The notes under the pieces: model-generated
Told to the model about the DNA's origin: nothing
What the model saw: only the letters and a program-made list of their open reading frames with translations
Databases searched by the model: none
Shown: piece by piece, positions 10,983 to 21,153 of the stretch
Numbering within the stretch: position 1 is the first letter of the stretch
Layout: each line of letters opens with the position of its first letter
Position numbers and translations under genes: made by a program
Assembly: GCA_944472135.2 (NCBI GenBank)
Contig: OX235263.1
Span: forward strand, 27,829,379-27,893,378
DNA from: Trichobilharzia regenti
Taxonomy: Eukaryota > Platyhelminthes > Trematoda > Strigeidida > Schistosomatidae
DNA: 64,000 nt
Direction of reading: 5' to 3'

Positions 10983-12137
10983 CTACACACTTAATGAACT
11001 TAGAATTTCTATATTAAGTGAAAAAGAGGGTGTTAGAGTCAGACGTAGAAGTGCATTGCCATCGTTGATCAGACTGGCGACCGAGGAGATGAACACTGGG
11101 AGTGTGTTTGCATCACGCACATTAGCTGTAATTCTATTCCAAATGACTGAAAACTTATTTAAGAAGAAGTTGTGCCGCACGTAAGTCTGACAGTGCTCTA
11201 TAGCAACTAGGTTGTGATGATTTCTAAGATTGTAACTGGTGACAGTGGTAGGTTTAGTTATTTGCTCGGAGGAATGCAAGAGAAGATTAGTTAGCTTGTA
11301 GTAAAAGATAAGGTTTAGCTTTAGACGTCTTTTCCAGAGGGGTTCTAATCTTAGTCTGTCGCATCGCTCATGGTATTCCAGACCACTTTCTAAACCAAGA
11401 GTTCTTGAGGTAAACTGCCGTTGCACTCCCTCTAATTTAAGCTTGTCATTTTGTCTGAGTCCGCTAAGAATAAACGGGCAGTATTCTAAGATAGGTCGGA
11501 CACATACTTTGTATAATAAAACCCTAGTTTCACAACAAAAGAAATTGCGTGTTATGCATCCTAGCAGCCTTCGTGTTTTACGTCTGGCATAATCAGTCTG
11601 TTCAGTGAACGTTAGGTTACTAGAGTATCTAATACCGAGATCTACGACTGAGTTGAGCTTGGCTAGTTTTCGCCCATTTATTTCAAGAGTTAGATCAAGG
11701 TTACTGTTTCCGATACAAATCCAGCCGCATTTGTCAATGTTAAAATTTAGGCAGGATTCAGCACACCATGTTGCGAGACAACATAGTTCAAGATGTATTT
11801 TAGTAACCATATCGCTTAATTCATGAGTGTAGCAGGAGTGGACAACTTTGAGGTCGTCAGCATATCGGAATGGTTTACCTAAGGTGAAGCACTTGCAAAT
11901 GCTGTTAATGTAGACTGTGAATAAAAGTGGACCTAGGACACTACCTTGCAAAACCCCACTTGAGATCTGCCTAGGATGAGACAATACAGATCCAACTTTG
12001 GTTATTTGTACCCTGTTGCTTAGAAATGATTTTAACCAGTTCAGTAATGGGTTGCGAATTCCACAAGAGTATAGCTTCTCAAAGAGAATACTGTGAGACA
12101 TCATGTCAAATCCCCTAGATATATCGAAGTAGAGAAC
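10983..12137 (-). pseudogene. CR1-like RT, palm/thumb part
   Basis: About 373 residues. Begins with motif A (YFDISRGFDMMSH, upstream of the first Met at 12104), then SGVLQGSVLGPLLFTVYIN (motif B), FRYADDLKVVHS (catalytic YADD, motif C), NIDKCGWICIGN, and the thumb ending in VIWNRITANV. It copies element RNA at the nicked target. A deletion of several dozen residues separates it from the RT N-terminus at 12143-12478, removing the QxGFRxxxS region. Confidence 0.9.
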
Positions 12138-12142
12138 ATCGA

Positions 12143-12478
12143 CTAGCTTTCGTGTTTAGACCTTGTAACAAGATCTTCCCTTGGTAGGTAGTCTGACAAT
12201 TGATCTTTTACAACTTTCTCCATGATTCGTGAGATAACTGGGGTTATATTTATGGGTCTGTAATTGCGGACGTTTGCCTTATCACCAGATTTGTAATATG
12301 GAATTATGAAGCTATGGTAAGCGCTAGTGTCCATAGATATTGAGAAGAATTTAAGAAGTAACAGGGGTATATCACACCCACTGTTTTTGAAAATTATCGA
12401 AGCGAGGCCATCCGGTCCCGTACTAGTGGAAGGTTTAAGGCTTTTAATTGCTTGTACTATTAATTGATTAGTGAACAC
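12143..12478 (-). pseudogene. CR1-like RT, N-terminal part
   Basis: Contains AIKSLKPSTSTGPDGLASIIFKNSG and YKSGDKANVRNYRPINIT, the conserved RT 0-1 motifs. The frame ends shortly after DQLSDYLPREDLV, at the deletion junction described for the following RT part. Confidence 0.88.
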
Positions 12479-12533
12479 AATGCTTTCAAGGGAAGAGCTA
12501 GTAAGGGGGCGGTTTCACCAGGCATATGTGTTT

Positions 12534-13790
12534 CTAAACTAAAGTTTGCAAACCAATCACTGAAAGTTCACAGATAGTGGCAGGCTCATTGTAGATTACT
12601 TTGTCGTGAAGTAAGTATGGGATTTCCCTCGCCGACTGCATTCGTTTTTTAAGAAGTGCCGTTAAGTTATAAACTTTGGAGGTACTTTCAAGTGCCGTTA
12701 ACTCTTCGTCGAGGTCCTTTTGAGAGCGTAGGCGCTTGAGAGATTCAAGAGACTCGTGGATTGAGAGCAATAGTGATATATCCTTAGTGGAATAGTACTG
12801 TTTCTTCAGCTTCCTTAACTTATTACGGTGTGCCCTTGGAATATATTCAGTTCGGTGTCTACTTAATTTCACTATTTTCTTTGGAGCAACTGTATCTAGA
12901 CAAAGGGTAACATTCCTGTAAAACAGGGTTACTACGGCCTCCAGGGAGTCAGTGGTAAAATAGTCATCCCATTGACAGAGTCGAATAAGTTCTTGGACTA
13001 ATCCCCAGTCTGTATATTTGTAACTACGACATATTGTGCTTCCTGAATCTTGTTTGTTTCCTGTATTTAGTGGTGAGAAAGGCAGAGAGCAGAGTACCAT
13101 TCTATGGTCACTACTGGAAAATCTATTACCAACATAGGTGGATACTGGGATTGTGTCATGACAAAAAACAAGGTCCAACATGTTGTCACCACGAGTAGGT
13201 GTCTGGACGTGTTGTTGCCATCCATAACAGTCGATAGTGGCAAGTAATTCGTCGAAGCGTTGGGGGCCGGAACTAGTTAGCCAATTGACTTCTGGAAGAT
13301 TGAAGTCCCCTGCAATTATTTTGTAATTAGCACTAAACGAGGATGCGTGTGCAAACGATTTAGCTAATAACGCATCAGTTTCTTTTGTTGCGCTTGGTGC
13401 TCGATAAACACAGCCTATGAGAAGTTTGTACTTATCTCCATGTAAGACAACCCAGAGTGAGTCAGGTACATTATTCATTGTTTCATCTTCCACCTTACTG
13501 ACTACAAATGAGCTATGTATATATATGAGACATCCTCCACCACGCTTGCAATCTCTGTTTGCACGGTGTACAGTGTAATCATCGATACCTATATGCACAT
13601 CAAGTACAGAGGATGAGCACCATGACTCAGTAATCAGAGCTACAGTAGGCTTGGCGACTAATAATAATGTCCTTAGTTCAGATATCTTATTGATTAAGGA
13701 ACGTGCATTAATTAGCAATATCGTGAATAAGTCACGGGATACTACAAACTGGCTTAAAATGTCACCATAACCTAAATCTATTTGTGCGTC
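12534..13790 (-). pseudogene. CR1-like APE endonuclease and linker
   Basis: An open frame extends upstream of the Met at 13718 to about 13790. Endonuclease motifs in order: INARSLINKI (N-terminal strand), LITESWC (catalytic Glu), GGGCLIYI, GCVYRAP, IIAGDFNLPEVNW, and SSSDHRMVLCS (catalytic Asp-His). A K/R-rich linker follows, then the RT in another frame. The domain itself looks intact over about 220 residues. The break to RT near 12500 is a frameshift. Confidence 0.9.
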
Positions 13791-15106
13791 AGCACCGCAA
13801 GAATTTATGAATGAAAGGAGGGTCGGACTGGGTGTCTGTACATCGGGTTGGAGTGCAATGAGGTGGTCCTAGGTGCCATGGGTCGTACCAGTGATTCGGG
13901 ACACCTGGAAAATTTACCATGTGTTCCTGGATATAAGGGTAGTACAGGTTGGGCCTAGGTTGACGGTTAAAAGGCATAGCATCAAAGGTCTACCCATCCA
14001 ACTGCTATTCGTCATACCGGTACACACCTTCGGGTTGTTTTTATAACTTAAAGGGAATTGTGAAGGAAGGTGCTTTGGCTGCAAGACTTTAGGAGTCTTG
14101 GAGCCTGACTTTCTATAAGGTGGAGCATGCGGAACACCTCCAGATACTTATGTTTCGAGAGGAGTTTTTCGTAACAAGTGATGGTTTGTTGGCATTCTTA
14201 CTCTCAGCAGGCTTATTGAATACAAAGTATTCTTCCCCATCATTAGTCTCAACCCTGCGAAATTTGTTCATCGTGGTGAGGTTACTACGTTTGGGGGGAA
14301 ATTTCTTAGAACAACTTGCAGAAGTTCTAGTCATTTTAACATCTTTCGATGAGGCTTTATTTACAGGGGTACTGGTATCTAAATCAGTTCCTAGTTCCAT
14401 TGGCAGTGTGGTTGTTGTGTAGTTTGCTGAATGCTAGTTTCAGCACTAGGTGTCTGTTGCTGTGCACGATCCTTTTTGGTAAATCAAAGCTAGAGGAGGT
14501 GACCAGGTTATTACTACGCATTATTCTGCGCTGACACGGTGTTTTATCCTGAGCTACGGTTATAGACTTATAACTGCTATTCAGTCTTAAGTGATCCTGA
14601 CATTTAGTAAACTTACTAGCATCAAGGGAATTACTGAATTTAAAAATGATGGGGCAATTAGCCTGGTTAGACTTTTTACGAAGTCGTTTGCATTCACATG
14701 GAACACTAGCCATGCCGCAACAAATCAGGATTTTGTGTCTTACAGTTTTCAGGGGCAGAGAATCTGGGACGTTGTAAACTATAGCTTGGTGAGAAGAGGT
14801 TATACGCTTCATCACCTCCGTAGCCAAGCAGTCAATCAGATTTTCAGCTTTATTTAGGTTGTCTGGAGATATTTTAGGATGCTGTTTTAACAGACAGGCT
14901 ATTGGGTCTAAATCCGAAAGCTTTTTTGAGTTACATCCAGTAAAGACTTAACCTGGCCAATATCAGAACGGCTCTCCGTGGTATTTGAGAAAGGCAGTGA
15001 CATACTATCAAACTGACCAAATTTTTCATGAATTTCACTTACTTGTCTCTGGATATCTTCCAAAAGGAGATTTAATTTACAGAACTCAGAGTATTCTAAC
15101 AGAATG
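13789..15106 (-). pseudogene. CR1-like ORF1 protein, in four frames
   Basis: Homologous to the intact ORF1 at 61633-63168. A heptad-like N-terminal part (about 15100-14925, LLEDIQRQVSEIHEKF) passes by a frameshift to the RNA-binding-like block 14827-14384 (QAIVYNVPDSLPLK, CECKRLRKKSNQANCPIIFKF). Further frames lie at 14400-14113 and 13977-13789; the last is Pro/Tyr/His-rich and lies where ORF1 ends. ORF1 proteins of this group are nucleic-acid-binding chaperones. Confidence 0.75.
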
Positions 15107-15399
15107 TCCTGTCTAAATTTTAACATTGACAAATGCGGCTGGATTTGTATCGGAAACAGTAACCTTGATCTAACTCTTGAAATAAATGGGCGAAAACTAG
15201 TCAAGCTCAACTCAGTCGTAGATCTCGGTATTAGATACTCTAGTAACCTAACGTTCGCTGAACAGACTGATTATGCCAGACGTAAACCACGAAGGCTGCT
15301 AGGATGCATAACACGCAATATCTTTTGTTGTGAAACTAGGGTTTTATTATACAAAGTATGTGTCCGACCTATTTTAGAATCCTGCCAGTTTAGTCTTAG
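15107..15399 (+). pseudogene. Inverted CR1-like RT fragment
   Basis: Encodes the stretch LNFNIDKCGWICIGNSN through CVRPILE, almost identical to the same region of the minus-strand element at about 11470-11765, but in opposite orientation. It joins ORF1 at 15106 and the first BEL unit at about 15400. It is an isolated internal fragment. Confidence 0.85.
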
Positions 15400-15569
15400 T
15401 GGAAGACTCGAAAGAACTTCAGAAGAAATCATGACGAAAATTTTAACAAAATTACGTAATAAAAACAAGGTATGAAAACAACGAGTAAACACAATGAATC
15501 CAAAAAACACCAATTGATATGACACACCACACATATATACAAACAGTATACACAAACTCGCAGATCATG

Positions 15570-16225
15570 TCTCGATGGAATTCTTTTGAAGAATTGCAGG
15601 ACTCACACCAGTACGCCTGCAAGCCTTCTCAGGTTGACGATTGTAAGTTTTAGAATGTCCGGACACAAACAAGATTAACCAACAATTACAATAATTGGAA
15701 CTCACACAATTATTTAACACCAACATATGTACAATCAATACATCAAATGTTGTGGATTCTGGCATGAAAACCTACTTCTGAAAAACTGTAGGACACACAG
15801 CACTACGCGGTGGCACAGTGGTTAGGACTCTCGCCGACCATGCACATGGTCTGGGGTTCGAGCCCACGCCGGCGCACACCTGATATCTATGGTCGGCCTG
15901 CAAAATTTGGGCTACCGATATCCATGCTGAAAATTCCATACTTGTACCAGAAATACAGTGTGGAATCAAGCTGTAAATCAAAAAAAAATTAAAATTACAT
16001 TCCTTTTGAGGTTGATGATCCAAGTGGAAGTCGCCCAGACACAAACAGAATTACCAACAGCTAGATGACAGATGATACCAATTCAGTATATACAACATGA
16101 ACATATACACAAAATCACACACCAAGCACGTCGGGCTGCTCATTGATGCGCTACCCTTTGGAGAATTGTAGGATGTACAGCAGTACGCCTTCAACCCTTC
16201 TCAGGTTGACGCTCTAGGTTGGAAA
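15570..16225 (-). repeat. 3' internal region built of ~190-bp degenerate repeats
   Basis: Three diverged copies of one motif follow one another. On the plus strand each starts with GAATTGCAGGACTCACA-like sequence, then AGTACGCCTGCAAGCC-like, then CTTCTCAGGTTGACG-like (starts near 15590, 15783 and 16155; the last is partial). The second copy holds the SINE. The same arrangement recurs in every unit (starts near 19365, 23159, 26954) and at 30750-31215 without the SINE. A single diverged motif occurs at 42520-42595. Confidence 0.75.
15809..15995 (+). repeat. tRNA-derived SINE, unit 1
   Basis: A 187-bp insertion relative to the empty site at 30985. It has a pol III A box TGGCACAGTGG and, 33 nt later, a B box GGTTCGAGCCC, as in a tRNA promoter. 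A tRNA-unrelated body and an A-rich tail (ATCAAAAAAAAATTAAAA) follow. It is oriented opposite to the BEL coding strand. No closed cloverleaf, so it is not a tRNA gene. Flanks show no clear target duplication. Confidence 0.85.
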
Positions 16226-16231
16226 ATCGTC

Positions 16232-16939
16232 TCAGAGTTCATTTGCTGACTTCTCTCTATCAGCTATATCCTCAAATCTGAGCGGTAACACGCTCATGTC
16301 ATTGTATCCTAGAATATAGATGACGAACAAACACACGACGTATCTGATCAACCAAGCTTGGGTACAGAGTAATTTACACCAAGGATAATAGCATTCAAAT
16401 CGTAACTTGGAACTTGAAAAACCTTTATTCATGCAAGTCAATTTAACGATTACTCTCTCGCTTACACTTGGCTTATCCTCACTAAACTGACCAATATCTT
16501 TCGTCTTTTCAAACGCACCAGTAATATCACAGTCATTGCAAAAACTACTTGAGCTGATGGGCGTCCTTTTCATTGTGGGTGACAACACCAACGACGACTG
16601 ATTGATACCAGTTGATGAACTTAGCGGTGGATCAGAAGCTGTTGTTGTTCGGCTCTCAGAAATTTGTCTAACTGCAAGATTATCACCACTGCTGTCTTTT
16701 ACTACTAGTTCGGGTTTAGCACTATCATCTGATGATAGATGGGCTACACGCTGATCAATTACACTGATGGTCTCACAAGTATCCATAACCTCTGCAACTG
16801 CATCTGCATTCAATCCTACTTCACTTTGTAGTTGTACAGAAACTTTATTCAACTTAGCAGTAGTAGGCATTCCCCTCATTTCATCATGAGCAACCAAAGA
16901 CAAATCTGCACTATGATGATCATTATCACAAATATTCAA
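16232..16939 (-). CDS. 235-residue acidic/Ser-rich ORF fused to BEL linker remnant, unit 1
   Basis: Residues 1 to about 150 are rich in Asp, Ser, Thr and Val (SSSDDSAK, SSSTGINQSS), with no domain I recognise. From about residue 160 (EDKPSVSERVIVKL, then YYPWCKLL, AWLIRYVVCL, LGYNDMSVLPLRFEDI) it aligns with the segment between RNase H and integrase of the long copy (YYSSWYKLLKAVAWLTRYV, LAGYENMNVGPLRVEDI). In position it replaces protease, RT and RNase H. It could be a decayed pol part kept open by chance, or a new accessory protein. A diverged relative at 42587-42928 shows that it is a family feature. Confidence 0.5.
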   Translation of the reverse strand: MNICDNDHHSADLSLVAHDEMRGMPTTAKLNKVSVQLQSEVGLNADAVAEVMDTCETISVIDQRVAHLSSDDSAKPELVVKDSSGDNLAVRQISESRTTTASDPPLSSSTGINQSSLVLSPTMKRTPISSSSFCNDCDITGAFEKTKDIGQFSEDKPSVSERVIVKLTCMNKGFSSSKLRFECYYPWCKLLCTQAWLIRYVVCLFVIYILGYNDMSVLPLRFEDIADREKSANEL

Positions 16940-17146
16940 TTCACCATCATCGATCTCGTTGACTTCATCGTTTTCAAACTCTTTAATAACAGCAGTGGAT
17001 GATTTGGGTTCTTCCTCACAAATCCCTAAAGATTTTATACCTTCACTCTGATTAGTAATACCTTGTAAACTTGCGGAGTCAGAACTGTCCTCTGAGACTG
17101 TAACTCCTCTGTGACACTCTATTCAACAATGGCTTACCAGTTGCAA

Positions 17147-17335
17147 CTACAGATTTCTTGACCACACCGTTATCGTCACACAATTCGGAGTCAGACATTG
17201 GTTCATCTTTGTATGCACTTCCTGCAAACGTGTAAAACACAGCCGTGTTTGTCTTGCATCTTGTAACTTATCTGTTGAGGATGCACTACGAAACCTGTTA
17301 CACTCACTAGGTCTATATGCATTACTAGACATCAT
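17147..17335 (-). pseudogene. Degenerate zinc-knuckle frame after gag, unit 1
   Basis: In the same frame as gag, separated from it by one in-frame TAG at about 17360. Aligns with the CCHC knuckle of the long copy (LCFSCLNMEHPKLNC at 35895-36251), reading LCFTRLQEVHTKMNQC. The second cysteine is arginine and the last spacing is one residue longer, so zinc binding is doubtful. The knuckle would normally bind element RNA. Confidence 0.6.
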
Positions 17336-17359
17336 GGAGTCTTCTCGATATCCACCTCT

Positions 17360-18136
17360 CTAAGGCCTATTCGTCATCAATGATTGCGTTTTTCCCTCAG
17401 ACTTCCCTATTCTAGGGGTGAGATGCAATATTCTGGCAAACTTGCTCAAAGATTGATTGACACTATAGTTTACCAGTTTCAGAATGTCATCGAACTTTGG
17501 CTCAATACCCTCATCTTCCGTACGGGAGCTTATCTTCACCCACTTCCTTTGCAGTCGAGTAGGTATGCGTCTTGCTATTGCCTCTAAGACTGAGCTTAAA
17601 TTCAGGTCATTCATGCAATTCATCGAAATCAACGTATGATTATAAGTCATCAGACTATCCAAAAACTCAGTGGGTGCCTTGGAGTCATCTTGTAGTTGAC
17701 TGGCGTTAACTTTGACAGCTTCAAAAACGTTCCTTACAATAATTGAAGGTCTTCCAAACCTTTGACGTAATATGCTCATAACCTCAGCGTCTCCCCCATT
17801 AGGGGACATGAGCCCACAGCACTGTATAGATCTTGAAGCATCTCCAGTGCAATACCTCATCAAATTCATCAATTTCAATTCACCGTTTAATAGAAAACTA
17901 CGGAGCATGATCTCAAACTCCTTTACAAATTGTAAATAATCAGCCGGGTTTCCATCGAAACACTGTGGTTCAAATTTAGGGAGTTTGATGTTCCTATTAT
18001 CCCTGGACGGCGAAACAGTAACATCAACCATATCATGCTTAACATCAGACACATCGTTACAAGTAACAGACAAGCCACCATGACTTACTTTCCTGTTTGC
18101 ATCCAAGACGCTCTGTCCCTTGTTTGACCCAGGCAT
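17360..18136 (-). CDS. BEL/Pao gag (DUF1759-like), unit 1
   Basis: A 258-residue open frame starting MPGSNKGQS, 168 bp downstream of LTR1. The conserved core lies at about residues 50-75 (LPKFEPQCFDGNPADY, QFVKEFEIML), followed by a helical region (LMNLMRYCTGDASRSIQC, RQRFGRPS, FLDSLMTYNHTL, RRIPTRLQRKWVKISSR). This is the capsid-like protein of BEL elements that packages element RNA. The frame ends at a TAG immediately before the zinc-knuckle frame. It is intact and identical in all four units, so it could still be made and could package non-autonomous RNA if a helper supplies pol. Confidence 0.85.
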   Translation of the reverse strand: MPGSNKGQSVLDANRKVSHGGLSVTCNDVSDVKHDMVDVTVSPSRDNRNIKLPKFEPQCFDGNPADYLQFVKEFEIMLRSFLLNGELKLMNLMRYCTGDASRSIQCCGLMSPNGGDAEVMSILRQRFGRPSIIVRNVFEAVKVNASQLQDDSKAPTEFLDSLMTYNHTLISMNCMNDLNLSSVLEAIARRIPTRLQRKWVKISSRTEDEGIEPKFDDILKLVNYSVNQSLSKFARILHLTPRIGKSEGKTQSLMTNRP

Positions 18137-18304
18137 TGTTGAACTTGACCCAATTCCAAAAACGTTCCAGATATTGCTTGTTCAAAGAAGACTTGGCCAG
18201 CACCAGGAAAGATGAACGGTGACTATCCAAACTGTCACCAACTGTCCGAATCCGTCAGAAACTGACTCTGTGCCGTCAAAAACTGACACCGTACCGTCAG
18301 AAAC
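18137..18304 (-). promoter_or_regulatory. BEL leader with triplicated 21-bp motif at the PBS position
   Basis: Immediately after LTR1 (minus strand from 18304) come three tandem segments of 21, 21 and 20 bp, each starting GTTTCTGACGG or GTTTTTGACGG and ending in TCA or ACA. The LTR end itself has a similar TGACGG...TGACA arrangement. No TGG-containing tRNA 3'-end complement sits directly next to the LTR, so the primer site is not obvious. Present after LTR1-LTR5. Confidence 0.6.
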
Positions 18305-18676
18305 TGTCAGCCACGTCTCGTAAACCGTCAATGCCCAGCTCTTGATACGCTGCGCCTCACGCTGTTCCTCGAAGCTTCTCAGAAATGCTTAGTACTAACG
18401 GACACAAAAACCAGAACACAGATTGGCCACTCGAGATTTCTTTATTCTAACACCAACATATAGCCAACCTTAAGATTAAGCTTTAAAACTAAGGTCTATG
18501 AACAAATATTACAATAATAAATCACAATATTACTTCTGACGGTTTTGTCCTGACTTCTTTCTGAACAGCGACCGATGAGACGATGACTGGTGTATTGATG
18601 CCTCCGCGAAAATTGGGGAAGTTGGTTTTGAGCAAACAACCATGAATTGATCGTTCAATCTCCAACTACTGTGACA
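18305..18676 (-). repeat. LTR1 of the BEL array (372 bp)
   Basis: Minus strand: starts TGTCACAGTAGTTGG, ends GTGGCTGACA, with an AATAAA signal in TTAGAATAAAGAAAT. Directly upstream (minus) is a purine tract CGGGGAG, a plausible plus-strand primer. It is the 5' LTR of unit 1 and the 3' LTR of unit 2. Confidence 0.92.
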
Positions 18677-19603
18677 CTCCCCGGCAAAAATGGGATCCAT
18701 CCCTTTTTTCTATCACGACCAATACACGTTGACTTGGATTCCATTGCGAGAACCTGGGTCACACAGACAGAGCTGAAATTGAAAACAAACAGAAAAGCCA
18801 ACACACCACATGCATACCCACAGCACAATCTCACACATCGCTGACGACCTGCGCCTCCAGACAGAGACCTCCTCTTGACATCTTGCAACACAATCTCCAC
18901 TTGCTAGAATGACTCTTGCAGAAAGCAAAGTGACCATGGCAGCACCTCACGATACTCTACGCACATCCTCTTATCTACTCACTACCAATTACCACTGCAA
19001 TCGCTTGTCACTAATTCTGCCTTAGTTCTAGTAACGGTGACGTATGCAAGCCTCAGTCATCTACACTCTCGCCCCCTGGTGTGTGGGACCACAGCTAATA
19101 ATTATTTCCGTGTGCATGTCATTCTCAACAAAAGCTTCCCCAGCGTTTACCACGCATCTGCTGACTTTAACATCAATCAATTCATTCATATATATGGAAG
19201 ACTCGAAAGAACTTCAGAAGAAATCATGACGAAAATTTTAACAAAATTACGTAATAAAAACAAGGTATGAAAACAACGAGTAAACACAATGAATCCAAAA
19301 AACACCAATTGATATGACACACCACACATATATACAAACAGTATACACAAACTCGCAGATCATGTCTCGATGGAATTCTTTTGAAGAATTGCAGGACTCA
19401 CACCAGTACGCCTGCAAGCCTTCTCAGGTTGACGATTGTAAGTTTTAGAATGTCCGGACACAAACAAGATTAACCAACAATTACAATAATTGGAACTCAC
19501 ACAATTATTTAACACCAACATATGTACAATCAATACATCAAATGTTGTGGATTCTGGCATGAAAACCTACTTCTGAAAAACTGTAGGACACACAGCACTA
19601 CGC

Positions 19604-19789
19604 GGTGGCACAGTGGTTAGGACTCTCGCCGACCATGCACATGGTCCGGGGTTCGAGCCCACGCCGGCGCACACCTGATATCTATGGTCGGCCTGCAAAA
19701 TTTGGGCTACCGATATCCATGCTGAAAATTCCATACTTGTACCAGAAATACAGTGTGGAATCAAGCTGTAAATCAAAAAAAATTAAAAT
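19604..19789 (+). repeat. tRNA-derived SINE, unit 2
   Basis: Same insertion point and A/B boxes as in unit 1. The A-run is one base shorter (186 bp). Confidence 0.85.
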
Positions 19790-20025
19790 TACATTCCTTT
19801 TGAGGTTGATGATCCAAGTGGAAGTCGCCCAGACACAAACAGAATTACCAACAGCTAGATGACAGATGATACCAATTCAGTATATACAACATGAACATAT
19901 ACACAAAATCACACACCAAGCACGTCGGGCTGCTCATTGATGCGCTACCCTTTGGAGAATTGTAGGATGTACAGCAGTACGCCTTCAACCCTTCTCAGGT
20001 TGACGCTCTAGGTTGGAAAATCGTC

Positions 20026-20733
20026 TCAGAGTTCATTTGCTGACTTCTCTCTATCAGCTATATCCTCAAATCTGAGCGGTAACACGCTCATGTCATTGTA
20101 TCCTAGAATATAGATGACGAACAAACACACGACGTATCTGATCAACCAAGCTTGGGTACAGAGTAATTTACACCAAGGATAATAGCATTCAAATCGTAAC
20201 TTGGAACTTGAAAAACCTTTATTCATGCAAGTCAATTTAACGATTACTCTCTCGCTTACACTTGGCTTATCCTCACTAAACTGACCAATATCTTTCGTCT
20301 TTTCAAACGCACCAGTAATATCACAGTCATTGCAAAAACTACTTGAGCTGATGGGCGTCCTTTTCATTGTGGGTGACAACACCAACGACGACTGATTGAT
20401 ACCAGTTGATGAACTTAGCGGTGGATCAGAAGCTGTTGTTGTTCGGCTCTCAGAAATTTGTCTAACTGCAAGATTATCACCACTGCTGTCTTTTACTACT
20501 AGTTCGGGTTTAGCACTATCATCTGATGATAGGTGGGCTACACGCTGATCAATTACACTGATGGTCTCACAAGTATCCATAACCTCTGCAACTGCATCTG
20601 CATTCAATCCTACTTCACTTTGTAGTTGTACAGAAACTTTATTCAACTTAGCAGTAGTAGGCATTCCCCTCATTTCATCATGAGCAACCAAAGACAAATC
20701 TGCACTATGATGATCATTATCACAAATATTCAA
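20026..20733 (-). CDS. 235-residue ORF, unit 2
   Basis: Same protein as in unit 1, with the VQLQSEVG variant. Function unknown; see unit 1. Confidence 0.5.
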   Translation of the reverse strand: MNICDNDHHSADLSLVAHDEMRGMPTTAKLNKVSVQLQSEVGLNADAVAEVMDTCETISVIDQRVAHLSSDDSAKPELVVKDSSGDNLAVRQISESRTTTASDPPLSSSTGINQSSLVLSPTMKRTPISSSSFCNDCDITGAFEKTKDIGQFSEDKPSVSERVIVKLTCMNKGFSSSKLRFECYYPWCKLLCTQAWLIRYVVCLFVIYILGYNDMSVLPLRFEDIADREKSANEL

Positions 20734-20940
20734 TTCACCATCATCGATCTCGTTGACTTCATCGTTTTCAAACTCTTTAATAACAGCAGTGGATGATTTG
20801 GGTTCTTCCTCACAAATCCCTAAAGATTTTATACCTTCACTCTGATTAGTAATACCTTGTAAACTTGCGGAGTCAGAACTGTCCTCTGAGACTGTAACTC
20901 CTCTGTGACACTCTATTCAACAATGGCTTACCAGTTGCAA

Positions 20941-21129
20941 CTACAGATTTCTTGACCACACCGTTATCGTCACACAATTCGGAGTCAGACATTGGTTCAT
21001 CTTTGTATGCACTTCCTGCAAACGTGTAAAACACAGCCGTGTTTGTCTTGCATCTTGTAACTTATCTGTTGAGGATGCACTACGAAACCTGTTACACTCA
21101 CTAGGTCTATATGCATTACTAGACATCAT
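20941..21129 (-). pseudogene. Degenerate zinc-knuckle frame, unit 2
   Basis: Identical to unit 1, including the Cys-to-Arg change and the upstream in-frame TAG. Confidence 0.6.
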
Positions 21130-21153
21130 GGAGTCTTCTCGATATCCACCTCT

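Larger units (their letters stand above)
10741..15106 (-). mobile_element. CR1-like non-LTR retrotransposon, nearly full length, broken
   Basis: Minus-strand element with ORF1 (about 15106-13789) and ORF2 (about 13790-10983: endonuclease then RT), followed by an A+T-rich 3' untranslated region to about 10741. Domain order and motifs are those of the CR1 group (SR1/Perere-type elements in schistosomes). Internal deletion and frameshifts in RT and ORF1 make it inactive. At 15106 it abuts an inverted fragment of the same family. Confidence 0.85.
15400..18676 (-). mobile_element. Array unit 1, 3' truncated
   Basis: Contains LTR1, leader, gag, zinc-knuckle frame, 235-codon frame, 3' non-coding region and SINE. 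Its 3' end is cut at 15400, so about 520 bp of 3' internal sequence and the 3' LTR are missing. The junction shares GGA with the CR1 fragment. It is the only unit with T at 15851 in the SINE and A in GATAGATGG near 16738. Confidence 0.9.

Noticed and set aside
15809..15900. tRNA gene (A box and B box present, repeated four times)
   Set aside because: The boxes are there, but the sequence does not fold into a closed cloverleaf with a clear anticodon arm, and it continues into a SINE body with an A-rich tail.
17384..17587. Plus-strand frames of 60-85 codons repeated in every BEL unit (e.g. 17384, 18647, 19037)
   Set aside because: They are antisense to gag, leader or LTR and recur only because the units are copies.
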